64,000 nt of DNA, taken from contig NC_014393.1 in assembly GCF_000145275.1 (NCBI RefSeq), positions 3,224,001 to 3,288,000 on the forward strand, in the 5' to 3' direction. Both the position numbers and the translations under genes were made by a program. This document shows, piece by piece, positions 54,309 through 62,871 of this stretch. The DNA comes from Clostridium cellulovorans 743B. Its GTDB lineage: Bacteria > Bacillota > Clostridia > Clostridiales > Clostridiaceae. The notes under the pieces are model-generated. The model saw nothing but the letters and a program-made list of their open reading frames with translations. It was not told the origin of the DNA and made no database searches. Numbering within the stretch: the first letter of the stretch is position 1; each line of letters opens with the position of its first letter.

Positions 54309-56114
54309 ATGAAAGGTACAGTAGTTTCTACTTGGGTTAGAACCCTTAGACGATTTTATGGAGATGAGTTAATAGATTCTGCAATGACAAAAGCAGGCTG
54401 GGAGAACGGTAAGATATTTTCACCAATCGAAACCGTTGATGATAATAAGCCAAAAATTATGATTGAATATATTGCTAAGGAAAAAAATATTCAAGTGAAG
54501 GATTTATGGCGAAAAATTGGTCAAGACAATTTATATTCTTTTGCAAAAGATTATCCAGCATTTTTTAAACATGAAAATCTTTATACTTTTTTAAAATCCT
54601 TATTTGATGTCCACGTTACTATGGTGAAAAAATTTTCAGATGCAAGGCCACCACTTTTATCACTTGAACCAATATCAGAAAGAGAAGCTATATTTTCTTA
54701 TAATTCAAAACGAGGTATGTTTGATTATTTTCTAGGAATGCTTGATGGAAGCTGCACATTTTTTAATGAACAAATCAAAATAGAAGAACTTGAAAGAACA
54801 TCAACATCATTAAAATTAAAGTTAACCTTTGAAAATGAAATATACTTTAAGAAAACTTATAGATTTAACAAATTCTTATCCTTTGGATTTATAAATAATA
54901 TTAGTATAAAATTAGCTATAGCCACATTTATAATAAGTACACTCTCAATCATTCCACTTCTTAGTTTTTCACTTAACGGTATCCTACACAGCTTAGTTGA
55001 AGGGACAATTATCGGATTTTTAACCTTTATAGTAAGCACCCTTTTGATGAGACCTAAGAAACACCTCTTTAACGCCATAACAGAACTAAATAAAAATAGT
55101 TATGTAGAGAATGGTGCAATTATAACAGGTGACTTTTTTGAAGATATGTACGATGAAATTAAAAAATATATGTCTTTAGTTAAAGCTGATTTTGTCGGTT
55201 TTAAAGGTGTTACTGATGAGATGGGAACCTTTATAAATAACATCAACGATATATCTGACAAAATGAGTAATACCTCTAAAGAGATATCTGGAGTGGTAGA
55301 ACAAGTTGCAAACTCTACTTTGAGCCAAGCAGAAAATACTGAGAATGCAGTTTCTATTTTAAATGGCAACATTGAATCATTAAAAACTATCGTTGATAGT
55401 GAAAATAAAAATAGAGATGAATTAGAGGTAGCTATAGAGAAGATAAATACTAGTTATCTAAGTGTTGAAAAATCTAGTGAAAACCTAAGCACAACTTTAA
55501 CACACTTTAATGATGTTAAGGAAAAAGCTATTAATTTAGAAGAAAATGCAAGAAACATCACAAACATTGTTTCAATCGTTTCTCAAATTTCTGGGCAAAC
55601 AAATCTACTAGCCCTTAATGCTTCTATTGAAGCAGCAAGAGCTGGAGAATCTGGCAAAGGCTTTGCTGTAGTTTCTGAAGAAGTTAGGAAATTAGCAGAA
55701 GAAACCAAAGGAGCAGTAGAAGAAATCAACTCAAATCTTATACAATTCGTCAATGATATCAAAGAATTGGTTGGAAATATAGAAACTCAATATACATCGC
55801 TAGAAAAAGAAACTAAAAATATTGATGTTGTAAAAGATATTAGCCATGAAGCAAATAATTCAATTGTTGTAGTCTCTCAGTCACTAATAAAAACAGTAGA
55901 AATGCTAAATGATGAATCTGCATCAATTTCGCAAGTATTTGAAAGCATAGAAGCTTTAGCTGCCCTTGCAGAAGAAAATTCAGCAGCTTCAGAAGAAGTC
56001 AGTGCAAATGTTGCAAGTTATACTAATGAAATACAAAAACTTGTAGGTAGCATTGGTGACTTCCAAAACATTACAAACACCTTTAAAGTTGATTTGGATA
56101 AATATAAAATTTAG
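54309..56114 (+). CDS. H-NOX heme-gas sensor fused to a chemotaxis receptor
   Basis: 601 residues. The first 185 are an H-NOX (HNOB) domain: MKGTVVSTWVRTLRRFYG, heme ligand His102 (FDVHVTMVKK), Pro115, and the heme-propionate motif Tyr131-x-Ser133-x-Arg135 (YNSKR). The distal pocket has Trp9, Asn74 and Tyr140, the set that lets the Thermoanaerobacter homologue bind O2. Two membrane helices (about 197-220 and 225-247) follow, then the MCP hairpin with NLLALNASIEAARAGESGKGF and AVVSEEVRKLAEETK. No HAMP is evident. Likely role: sense O2 or NO and steer the flagella away. Ribosome site GGAGG; single gene. Confidence 0.93.
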   Translation: MKGTVVSTWVRTLRRFYGDELIDSAMTKAGWENGKIFSPIETVDDNKPKIMIEYIAKEKNIQVKDLWRKIGQDNLYSFAKDYPAFFKHENLYTFLKSLFDVHVTMVKKFSDARPPLLSLEPISEREAIFSYNSKRGMFDYFLGMLDGSCTFFNEQIKIEELERTSTSLKLKLTFENEIYFKKTYRFNKFLSFGFINNISIKLAIATFIISTLSIIPLLSFSLNGILHSLVEGTIIGFLTFIVSTLLMRPKKHLFNAITELNKNSYVENGAIITGDFFEDMYDEIKKYMSLVKADFVGFKGVTDEMGTFINNINDISDKMSNTSKEISGVVEQVANSTLSQAENTENAVSILNGNIESLKTIVDSENKNRDELEVAIEKINTSYLSVEKSSENLSTTLTHFNDVKEKAINLEENARNITNIVSIVSQISGQTNLLALNASIEAARAGESGKGFAVVSEEVRKLAEETKGAVEEINSNLIQFVNDIKELVGNIETQYTSLEKETKNIDVVKDISHEANNSIVVVSQSLIKTVEMLNDESASISQVFESIEALAALAEENSAASEEVSANVASYTNEIQKLVGSIGDFQNITNTFKVDLDKYKI

Positions 56115-56140
56115 CGTATATCTCTATACTGATTAAAAAA

Positions 56141-56195
56141 AACAGCTTAATCTTGTAATACACTGTTATTTTGTATCACTAAAGATTAAGCTGTT
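56141..56195 (+). terminator. Terminator after the H-NOX receptor gene
   Basis: AACAGCTTAATCTT at 56141-56154 and its perfect complement at 56182-56195, followed by CTTTGCTTTTT. The 27-base loop is long. It may also end the minus-strand aroB transcript (stop at 56285). Confidence 0.75.
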
Positions 56196-56284
56196 CTTTG
56201 CTTTTTAGATACTTATATTATAAGTTTAAGCTACTATTCCAATTTATCCTCTTGCTTCTTTGTGGTATTAGCACAAAGATTTTT

Positions 56285-57421
56285 CTATACTCTCATATCA
56301 TCAAGAATTATTTTTATAGGTTCTTCTGATATAACCATAGAATATTTACCATCTTCATACTCTCTTATTTTACCAATTCCATCTTGGAATACAAATTTAA
56401 TTTTTCCGCCTTTTACTTTCTTATCTGTATATAGCTTTTTAACCAATTCATCTCTATCAATGTAATCAGGGATCGATACTGGTAACCCTGCTCTTTTATA
56501 CAAATCTATAACTCTACTCATCTCACTATCGGTTAAATATCCAAGACTATTAGCTAATTTTACTTGAGCGACCATTCCTATTGATAAGGCTTCTCCATGT
56601 AAAAGTTTATAGTCACTTACTACTTCAATTGCTCTTCCTACTGTATGTCCTAAATTAAGTACTTCTCTTAGACCTGTTTCTCTTTCATCTAAACTTACAA
56701 CTTTGTATTTAACTTCACAGTTTTTATGTGCAATATGCTCACAGGTAGCTGGATCTAAGACAGCTTCTCCCTTTTCATTGATTACTTTATCTATATTCTT
56801 CTCAAGGAATTCGAAAAACTCTCCATCTCCAAGACAAGCATGTTTTATAGTTTCTGATAAACCACTGCTTAATTGTCTTATAGGCAGTGTCTTCCAACTT
56901 TCTATATCAAGATAAACTTTTACTGGTTGATTAATAAGTCCTATAAGGTTTGTTGCTAGTTCAGTATCTACTGCAGTTTTTCCCCCAATTGAAGCATCTG
57001 CAGCTGCTAATAATGTAGTAGCATAATTGATAAACGGAATTCCTCTTCCAAAGGTTCCAGCAATGAAGCCCGCTAAATCAGTAACTACACCGCCACCAAC
57101 AGCTATAATACAGCTATCTCTACGAAAAGCTTTTTCAAGCATAGCATCTTCAATTATTTCTTTAGTCTTTCTAGTTTTGCTTTTTTCACCTGCTGGGAAT
57201 ACAAATTTCTCAACGTTAAATCCGTTTTCTTTCATCAAGTCAACTATCTTGTTTGCATAAAGTTTTTCTACGTGACTATCTGTTATTATTGCATATTTAT
57301 GAACCCCTTGAACTAATCCATTCTTTAAATCATTTATTAGGCTCTCAAATAGATTACGTCCTATTTCTATATCATAAGAATCATCTACTACCTTTTTTAA
57401 ATTAACACGAAAACTAGTCAT
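56285..57421 (-). CDS. aroB: 3-dehydroquinate synthase
   Basis: 378 residues. It converts DAHP to 3-dehydroquinate in the shikimate path, with NAD and a divalent metal. Visible motifs: FPAGEKSKT, the NAD-binding AVGGGVVTDLAGFIAG, TTLLAAADASIGGKTAVD, and metal ligands Glu in LSETIKHA, His in LNLGHTVGRA and His in LLHGEALSIGM. No other aro gene is adjacent. Ribosome site AAGGGGG. Confidence 0.96.
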   Translation of the reverse strand: MTSFRVNLKKVVDDSYDIEIGRNLFESLINDLKNGLVQGVHKYAIITDSHVEKLYANKIVDLMKENGFNVEKFVFPAGEKSKTRKTKEIIEDAMLEKAFRRDSCIIAVGGGVVTDLAGFIAGTFGRGIPFINYATTLLAAADASIGGKTAVDTELATNLIGLINQPVKVYLDIESWKTLPIRQLSSGLSETIKHACLGDGEFFEFLEKNIDKVINEKGEAVLDPATCEHIAHKNCEVKYKVVSLDERETGLREVLNLGHTVGRAIEVVSDYKLLHGEALSIGMVAQVKLANSLGYLTDSEMSRVIDLYKRAGLPVSIPDYIDRDELVKKLYTDKKVKGGKIKFVFQDGIGKIREYEDGKYSMVISEEPIKIILDDMRV

Positions 57422-57800
57422 GTTATTGCCCCCTTACTATTTTCTCAAACTCTATATCTAACTTTAAATAACCTATTGCTTATATTATAGCATATTTGGA
57501 CATCTAATTTGTAACTTTAAGGCCTTTTTTATCCTTATATGCTTTAATTAGAATAGTAATTTTAGATTTTTAGATATTCTTATTATCGCTATTACAATGC
57601 TAATAACCTTTATTTTCATTATTTAAACTATATAAGGAGTCCTTTCCATTATTCAAGAATCACACTATAAGATAGACACTAAAATTAGAATATTCTAGTG
57701 CCTACCTTTTTATTCCTTTATATAGTTAACATGATCCTTAACAAATCTTTCAAGTTATATATGTTTCAACTTATTCAGTTTAACAGATCTCTGTTTTATT
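57422..57800. other. Intergenic region with a weak hairpin
   Basis: About 380 bases between minus-strand genes. TAGACACTA (57673) and TAGTGCCTA (about 57699) form an imperfect hairpin followed on the plus strand by CCTTTTTATT; it looks like a terminator against plus-strand reading, although no plus-strand gene precedes. The rest holds the aroB promoter and nothing else recognised. Confidence 0.4.
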
Positions 57801-58457
57801 TTACCCCTTTACAAGAGTATATGTATTACACTCATTTTCTGGTGCAGAATTAAAATAGCTTGTATTATTTAAATCATAATGTACTGCATATGTTATACCA
57901 CCGCCACCATCTTTTATACCTTTGATTTGTATATCTCCTGTAGTTGGCACTGTGAATTCCTTTGGTTTATTCTTAACCATAAATTGTTCAGAAATTGGCG
58001 AACCATTGACAAGAACTTGTACATAATCTCCATCCTCAGCAGCATAATCCCATACCCAAATTTTAGTGTCCTTGCTATCAGATTTATGATTTATAGTATA
58101 ATCCTTTTGTCCAATGTTTTCATCTTTCTTCATAAGAACAGTTCCTGCTTCTAGGGATGTTGACACCATATTTTTTATGGCGTTCTTAGCCTCAACCCCA
58201 TTATCAACAGGAGTAACCTTTCTGAATATTAAACAAAATATTAATGGTACAAAACATAAAAGTGCAAAGGCTCTAAGTGATTTTTTGTTTCTATCGCCAG
58301 AGTTCCCTTGATTTTTATTCCCATTAGGATAATTATTATCGTATCCTTGTCTATCTTGGTTTCTAAATGTTTCTCCAGTTTCTCCATTAAAATTTCTTTG
58401 AGCCTTCAAGTTTTCACCTGATAACTTATTAACAATTTTTCCAAAAAAATTAGCCAT
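57801..58457 (-). CDS. Membrane-anchored protein of the multi-AAA operon
   Basis: 218 residues. A polar N-terminus (about 1-60) rich in N, G, Q and R is followed by one transmembrane helix (FALLCFVPLIFCLIF) and an outer domain. That domain has IWVWDYAAEDGDYVQVLVNG, FTVPTTGDIQIKGIKDGGGG, ITYAVHYDLN and a final NECNTYTLVKG, which reads as a compact beta sandwich, perhaps ligand- or wall-binding. I cannot name the family. Its start overlaps the previous gene's end by eight bases, with GGAGGATCAA as ribosome site. Third gene of a three-gene operon. Confidence 0.7.
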   Translation of the reverse strand: MANFFGKIVNKLSGENLKAQRNFNGETGETFRNQDRQGYDNNYPNGNKNQGNSGDRNKKSLRAFALLCFVPLIFCLIFRKVTPVDNGVEAKNAIKNMVSTSLEAGTVLMKKDENIGQKDYTINHKSDSKDTKIWVWDYAAEDGDYVQVLVNGSPISEQFMVKNKPKEFTVPTTGDIQIKGIKDGGGGITYAVHYDLNNTSYFNSAPENECNTYTLVKG

Positions 58458-58902
58458 TTGATCCTCCTATATGCTTTACAGGTTTTTTATAAAAATAACT
58501 GCACATTAAAATACGGCAAACAACTATTTGAACTATAGTCAATATTAAGAACATTATATTTCTTACAGGACTTTTTACCTGATAACCGTAATGTAAAATC
58601 ATAATAGAAACACCTAAAATTGTTACATCTACAAACAATATCTTTACAAATGGAAAAAACCAAGGCAACTTATAATATATTTTTCTAAATGCAGGAACCA
58701 GTAAAGATATACCGATAAATAATCCAAAAACAGCTGCATTTCCCATACCGTTATCTACGCCAGAAAATCCATACTCTACTATCATTTTTAAAGCTGAAAA
58801 ACTATCCGCAATTGTATAAGGAAGGTAAAGTATCAACATAGGCAATGCTAATATATAGTATAAAATAGCTGCTATATTTCCAATTGTTGATTTAGCGCTC
58901 AT
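58450..58902 (-). CDS. Integral membrane protein of the multi-AAA operon
   Basis: About 150 residues from ATG 58902; a TTG at 58920 inside the upstream gene is not preferred. Four to five membrane helices (AAILYYILALPMLILYLPY, NAAVFGLFIGISLLVPAF, FPFVKILFVDVTILGVSIM, IMFLILTIVQIVVCRILM). No conserved motif is recognised. It begins four bases after the AAA gene and overlaps the next gene, so the three are one translational unit. Confidence 0.75.
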   Translation of the reverse strand: MSAKSTIGNIAAILYYILALPMLILYLPYTIADSFSALKMIVEYGFSGVDNGMGNAAVFGLFIGISLLVPAFRKIYYKLPWFFPFVKILFVDVTILGVSIMILHYGYQVKSPVRNIMFLILTIVQIVVCRILMCSYFYKKPVKHIGGSNG

Positions 58903-58906
58903 AAAA

Positions 58907-61900
58907 TCACATCCTTTCAATATCTTCTACTTCAATTACTGTTAATTCTTCTCTAGTTAAGTCCATATCTGTACTTAATCTTAAGGCTTGATTATTTACT
59001 GATTTTTCAATGATATTTCTTACATACCTACCATTGCCAAAAGATTCTTCTTTTAAATTTTCACCTAGCATACCAGAAAGTTTGTTTTCTGCCTCTTGGG
59101 TAAGTTCATAACCTTTACCTTTATAAAACCCCTTTGCAATCTCCATTAATTCCTGAACATTATAATCTGCGAATTCAATAATGTTAGGGAAACGAGATTT
59201 TAGACCCGCATTTGTATTTAGGAAGTCATCCATATCTTTACTATAGCCAGCTAAAATTACAACTAATCGCTCCCTATGATCATCCATAAGTTTTACCAAC
59301 GTATCAATAGCTTCTCTACCAAAATCATTAGCCCCACCATTAGCTAATGAATATGCTTCATCTATGAATAGAACTCCATCCATAGCTTCCATAACCTTTT
59401 CTGTTGTTTTTATAGCAGTTTGTCCTACATATCCTGCAACCAATGAAGCTCTATCTGTTTCTACTAATTTATTAGTTCTAATAACACCTATATTGTAGAG
59501 TACATCAGCCACAGTACGAGCAACCATAGTTTTTCCAGTTCCAGGATTTCCTTTGAAAATCATATGTAATGTCTGAGAATTATCAATAATCATTCCCATT
59601 TTCTTTCTTTCGCTTTGCAATCTCAGCCTAGCATGTAAGCTTCTTATATAAGATTTCACTTCATCTAAACCAATGATTTTATTTAAAGCTTTGTCTAAAT
59701 CATAAGCTTCAGTTCTATTTGAATCTACTGTATTTATCATATCTGAAAGTAGTATCTTATTTAATTCGGCAATAGTCACATCTTCTGATGCTATTCTTGC
59801 AGATTGATTTCTAATAATTTTTTCAACAAAGTTTCTTGCCATTCTTCCATTACCAGAATGTGCTGTAGATGTTTTTTGCATTTCTTGAATTTCTTCAAAC
59901 AAACGCTCCTTCACAGTTTCATCTACTTGGAACCCTTTTGAATATATCATTCTTAAAGCTATTTCATATAATTCCTTTGCAGAGTAGTCTGGAAAGTCAA
60001 TTAGTAAAGGAAATCTTGATTCTAATCCAGAATTAACTTTTATAAAATCAGCCATTTCTTTTTTATAACCTGCTAAGATAACTACAATTTCCCCACGATA
60101 ATCTTCTATTAACTTAACCAAAGTATCTATAGCTTCTTTTCCATAACTATTTCCATCACTAGTTAGTGAATAAGCTTCATCTATAAATAGCACTCCACCT
60201 AATGCACTCTTAAACACTTCTTCTGTTTTAACTGCTGTTTGTCCTTGATATTGAGCTACAAGTCCACCTCTATCAGTTTCAACTAAATGACCTTTTTTTA
60301 ATAGTCCCATCTCTTTAAACATTGAAGCAACAACTCTTGCAATAGTGGTTTTACCTGTTCCAGGATTACCTGAAAAAATCATATTTAATGATTGAGTTGT
60401 ATCTAATTCAATACCTGCTTTCCTACGCTTTTCATTTGCAACAAGCAAGTTATATTGAGTCCTTACAAAATCCTTTACACTTTCAAGTCCAATAATCTCT
60501 GATAAAGCTTTATCTAAATCAAATTTCTCATAATCTTCAAATTTAAAATCTTCATAAACTAATAAGTCCATCTGTGAGTTTAGATCTTTTATAAGCCTTT
60601 TTGATTGTTCCAAAATAGCACTTTCTATATAATTACGAACTAATCGACCATTGCCACTATCATTTCTACCTTTTATCTGACTTTTATCAAATACTCTGAT
60701 TAATGATTCTTTACAACCTGTTGCAATTTTATAGCCCTTTGACTTTGCAGTAATAAGCGCTATTTCATGCATTTCTTCAGCAGTATAATCTTCAAAGTCT
60801 ATTATATTTGGAAATCTTGATTTTAATCCGCTATTAGTGTTTAAAAATCCTTCCATTTCATCTTTGTATCCAGCAAGAATTACAACTAAATCATCACGAT
60901 TATCTTCTATTGCTTTTACCAGTGCATCAATAGCTTCTAGTCCAAAAGTATCATTTTTATCTCTACAAAGGGAATATGCTTCATCAATAAATAAAACTCC
61001 ACCTATAGCTGATCTCACAACCTCATTAGTTTGCTTTGCAGTATGACCTACATATTGAGCAACTAGATCTGCCCTAGTAACTTCCCTTAGTTGACCGGTA
61101 GAAAGAACCCCTATAGCTTTTAAATATTTTGCAACGATCCTTGCAATAGTCGTTTTTCCTGTTCCAGGATTTCCTGTAAAAATCATATGCTTAGAAATTT
61201 CTGCAGCCTTATACCCTGAATCTTCACGCATTTTTTGAACTTTAAAATTATTTTCAAGATCTAATACATAATCTTTTACCTTTTTAAGTCCAATAACAGA
61301 ATTTAATTCTTCTTTTACTTCTTCTAGTTTACTAGCACTATAATCCTTTGGTAATAAATCCATTAAATTTATAACCTTTTTCTCATGGCTTCCAACTATC
61401 TGAGCTACAATTTTTTCATGTGAAACAGATAATATAACTTCACTATCTTTTTCCATCGTATTTCTCAATTTGTATTCAGCTAATGCTTTGTAAACACTAT
61501 CAAATATAAACCTCTCTATAGCTCTGAGTCCCTTGTCATTATTATATTTTTCTGCAAAATAAACAGCTAAAGAGTCGTCATATCTTAATTCAATAGAAAG
61601 CTTATCTTTACAAAGGATAACTAGGTCAATAAGAATCTTTCTAGTAATTTGTACTAACTCACCTTTAGTGTAAGAATCCATTTTAATTATGTCACCAACG
61701 CTAGTCATAAACTTCGAACCAAATACTTCAGCTATTTTGCTTTCACTTTGATCTGTTACAAAAACAAAAAACTTGCCATTGGCTGAAAGTGCACTAACAG
61801 AATTTTGCATCAAAGCACCAGTAGCCTCGATTAGAGTATTATTTTGAACTGCATATCTTGCATTTAACTTATACTCCCCATCAATAACTAAACTAGAAAT

Positions 61901-62566
61901 TGCACTAATAACATTATTGGAACACTTTTCAAAATTATCAATAACAAGAATATCTGAATGTTTATATAATCCTTTATACAAATCCGAAAGAAATATTGGC
62001 TGTTCTGATGCAGTTGGATATAGTGATAAATCCAGTCTCGTAGCATTATCATAATTTAGCATTCCTTTTTTATATAGTGCTTTGACAATTTCTTTAAGAC
62101 ATTTGTGTCTTCCTGTACTTTTGTCTCCTATTATAAACATGGAATTCCTTGGTTTCTTTAGATTATATCCCGCTACAAAAGGACGCTTAAAAGCAATAGC
62201 TAGATTATTAAGAGAATTTGCTTGTCCAACAATTCTGTTAGCCAATTCATTACTTAAATTAGTAAAAGCTTCATTAACTTCATAGCTTGTAGGATTAACA
62301 GTATTATTTCCAGTATAAGTAACTGTATCATTAGGAGTAGCCGCATTATTACTAGGATTTGCATTTCCATAGCTGTTATTTGTAGCTCCACTAGAATAAC
62401 TTTGAGTTTGGTAGTTTCCATTGGAACTAGGACTTGCATTTACATTGTAATATTGATTTGGTTGATATACTTTTCTTGGTTTCTTGCCTATAAATCCATT
62501 TTCCAAAAAACTTTCAACAATTTGATACTCTGGAAACAGGAATTTAAGCACTTTCAATATGTTCAT
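58907..62566 (-). CDS. Giant multi-AAA+ protein (three CbxX/SpoVK modules plus a pseudo-ATPase)
   Basis: 1219 residues. After an N/S/Y-rich linker (about 30-95) a ClpB-like module (about 105-395) has degenerate Walker A IIGDKSTGRHKCLK and Walker B ILVIDNFEKC. Three CbxX/CfqX (SpoVK/CbbX) AAA modules follow, at about 415-690, 700-970 and 985-1219. Each has FTGNPGTGKTTIAR-like Walker A (the third GNPGTGKTMVAR), GGVLFIDEAYSL as Walker B, ILAGYKDEM, and SRFPNIIDF with an arginine finger. CbxX proteins work as rings that remodel partners (Rubisco activase CbbX; SpoVK in sporulation; EccA in type VII secretion). Three active modules in one chain are unusual. Ribosome site GAAGGAG. First gene of the operon. 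Confidence 0.9.
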   Translation of the reverse strand: MNILKVLKFLFPEYQIVESFLENGFIGKKPRKVYQPNQYYNVNASPSSNGNYQTQSYSSGATNNSYGNANPSNNAATPNDTVTYTGNNTVNPTSYEVNEAFTNLSNELANRIVGQANSLNNLAIAFKRPFVAGYNLKKPRNSMFIIGDKSTGRHKCLKEIVKALYKKGMLNYDNATRLDLSLYPTASEQPIFLSDLYKGLYKHSDILVIDNFEKCSNNVISAISSLVIDGEYKLNARYAVQNNTLIEATGALMQNSVSALSANGKFFVFVTDQSESKIAEVFGSKFMTSVGDIIKMDSYTKGELVQITRKILIDLVILCKDKLSIELRYDDSLAVYFAEKYNNDKGLRAIERFIFDSVYKALAEYKLRNTMEKDSEVILSVSHEKIVAQIVGSHEKKVINLMDLLPKDYSASKLEEVKEELNSVIGLKKVKDYVLDLENNFKVQKMREDSGYKAAEISKHMIFTGNPGTGKTTIARIVAKYLKAIGVLSTGQLREVTRADLVAQYVGHTAKQTNEVVRSAIGGVLFIDEAYSLCRDKNDTFGLEAIDALVKAIEDNRDDLVVILAGYKDEMEGFLNTNSGLKSRFPNIIDFEDYTAEEMHEIALITAKSKGYKIATGCKESLIRVFDKSQIKGRNDSGNGRLVRNYIESAILEQSKRLIKDLNSQMDLLVYEDFKFEDYEKFDLDKALSEIIGLESVKDFVRTQYNLLVANEKRRKAGIELDTTQSLNMIFSGNPGTGKTTIARVVASMFKEMGLLKKGHLVETDRGGLVAQYQGQTAVKTEEVFKSALGGVLFIDEAYSLTSDGNSYGKEAIDTLVKLIEDYRGEIVVILAGYKKEMADFIKVNSGLESRFPLLIDFPDYSAKELYEIALRMIYSKGFQVDETVKERLFEEIQEMQKTSTAHSGNGRMARNFVEKIIRNQSARIASEDVTIAELNKILLSDMINTVDSNRTEAYDLDKALNKIIGLDEVKSYIRSLHARLRLQSERKKMGMIIDNSQTLHMIFKGNPGTGKTMVARTVADVLYNIGVIRTNKLVETDRASLVAGYVGQTAIKTTEKVMEAMDGVLFIDEAYSLANGGANDFGREAIDTLVKLMDDHRERLVVILAGYSKDMDDFLNTNAGLKSRFPNIIEFADYNVQELMEIAKGFYKGKGYELTQEAENKLSGMLGENLKEESFGNGRYVRNIIEKSVNNQALRLSTDMDLTREELTVIEVEDIERM

Positions 62567-62818
62567 TCTTCATGCTCCTTCAATTTAAGACTAGTAATTT
62601 TCTATGTAAATCACTAAATTATTATATATAGTATCATTATTTATCATATTATACAACTTGCATTAATTATTCGAGCTTATTATACACATTTCCAATAAAT
62701 TTCCTGTTGTATGTACTGGAATTCCTTGGGCTCTTAAATTAATCTTATTGTTTCAAAATGAATAATGACTATACCTAGGGCATATTTGCGTATCCTCAAA
62801 CTAACGACGATAAAATAA
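62567..62818. other. Intergenic region upstream of the multi-AAA operon
   Basis: About 250 bases between two minus-strand genes, containing the operon promoter. AT-rich; no clear -35/-10 pair, riboswitch or repeat was recognised. Confidence 0.4.
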
Positions 62819-62850
62819 GTTGTATAGTTTATAATACAAAACTACACAAC
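62819..62850 (-). terminator. Terminator of the esterase gene
   Basis: GTTGTATAGTTT at 62819-62830 and AAACTACACAAC at 62839-62850 pair with one G-U wobble; on the minus strand TTATTTTATCG follows. It is 22 bases beyond the stop at 62872. Confidence 0.8.
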
Positions 62851-62871
62851 CTATCAATAAAAAAATCTAAA

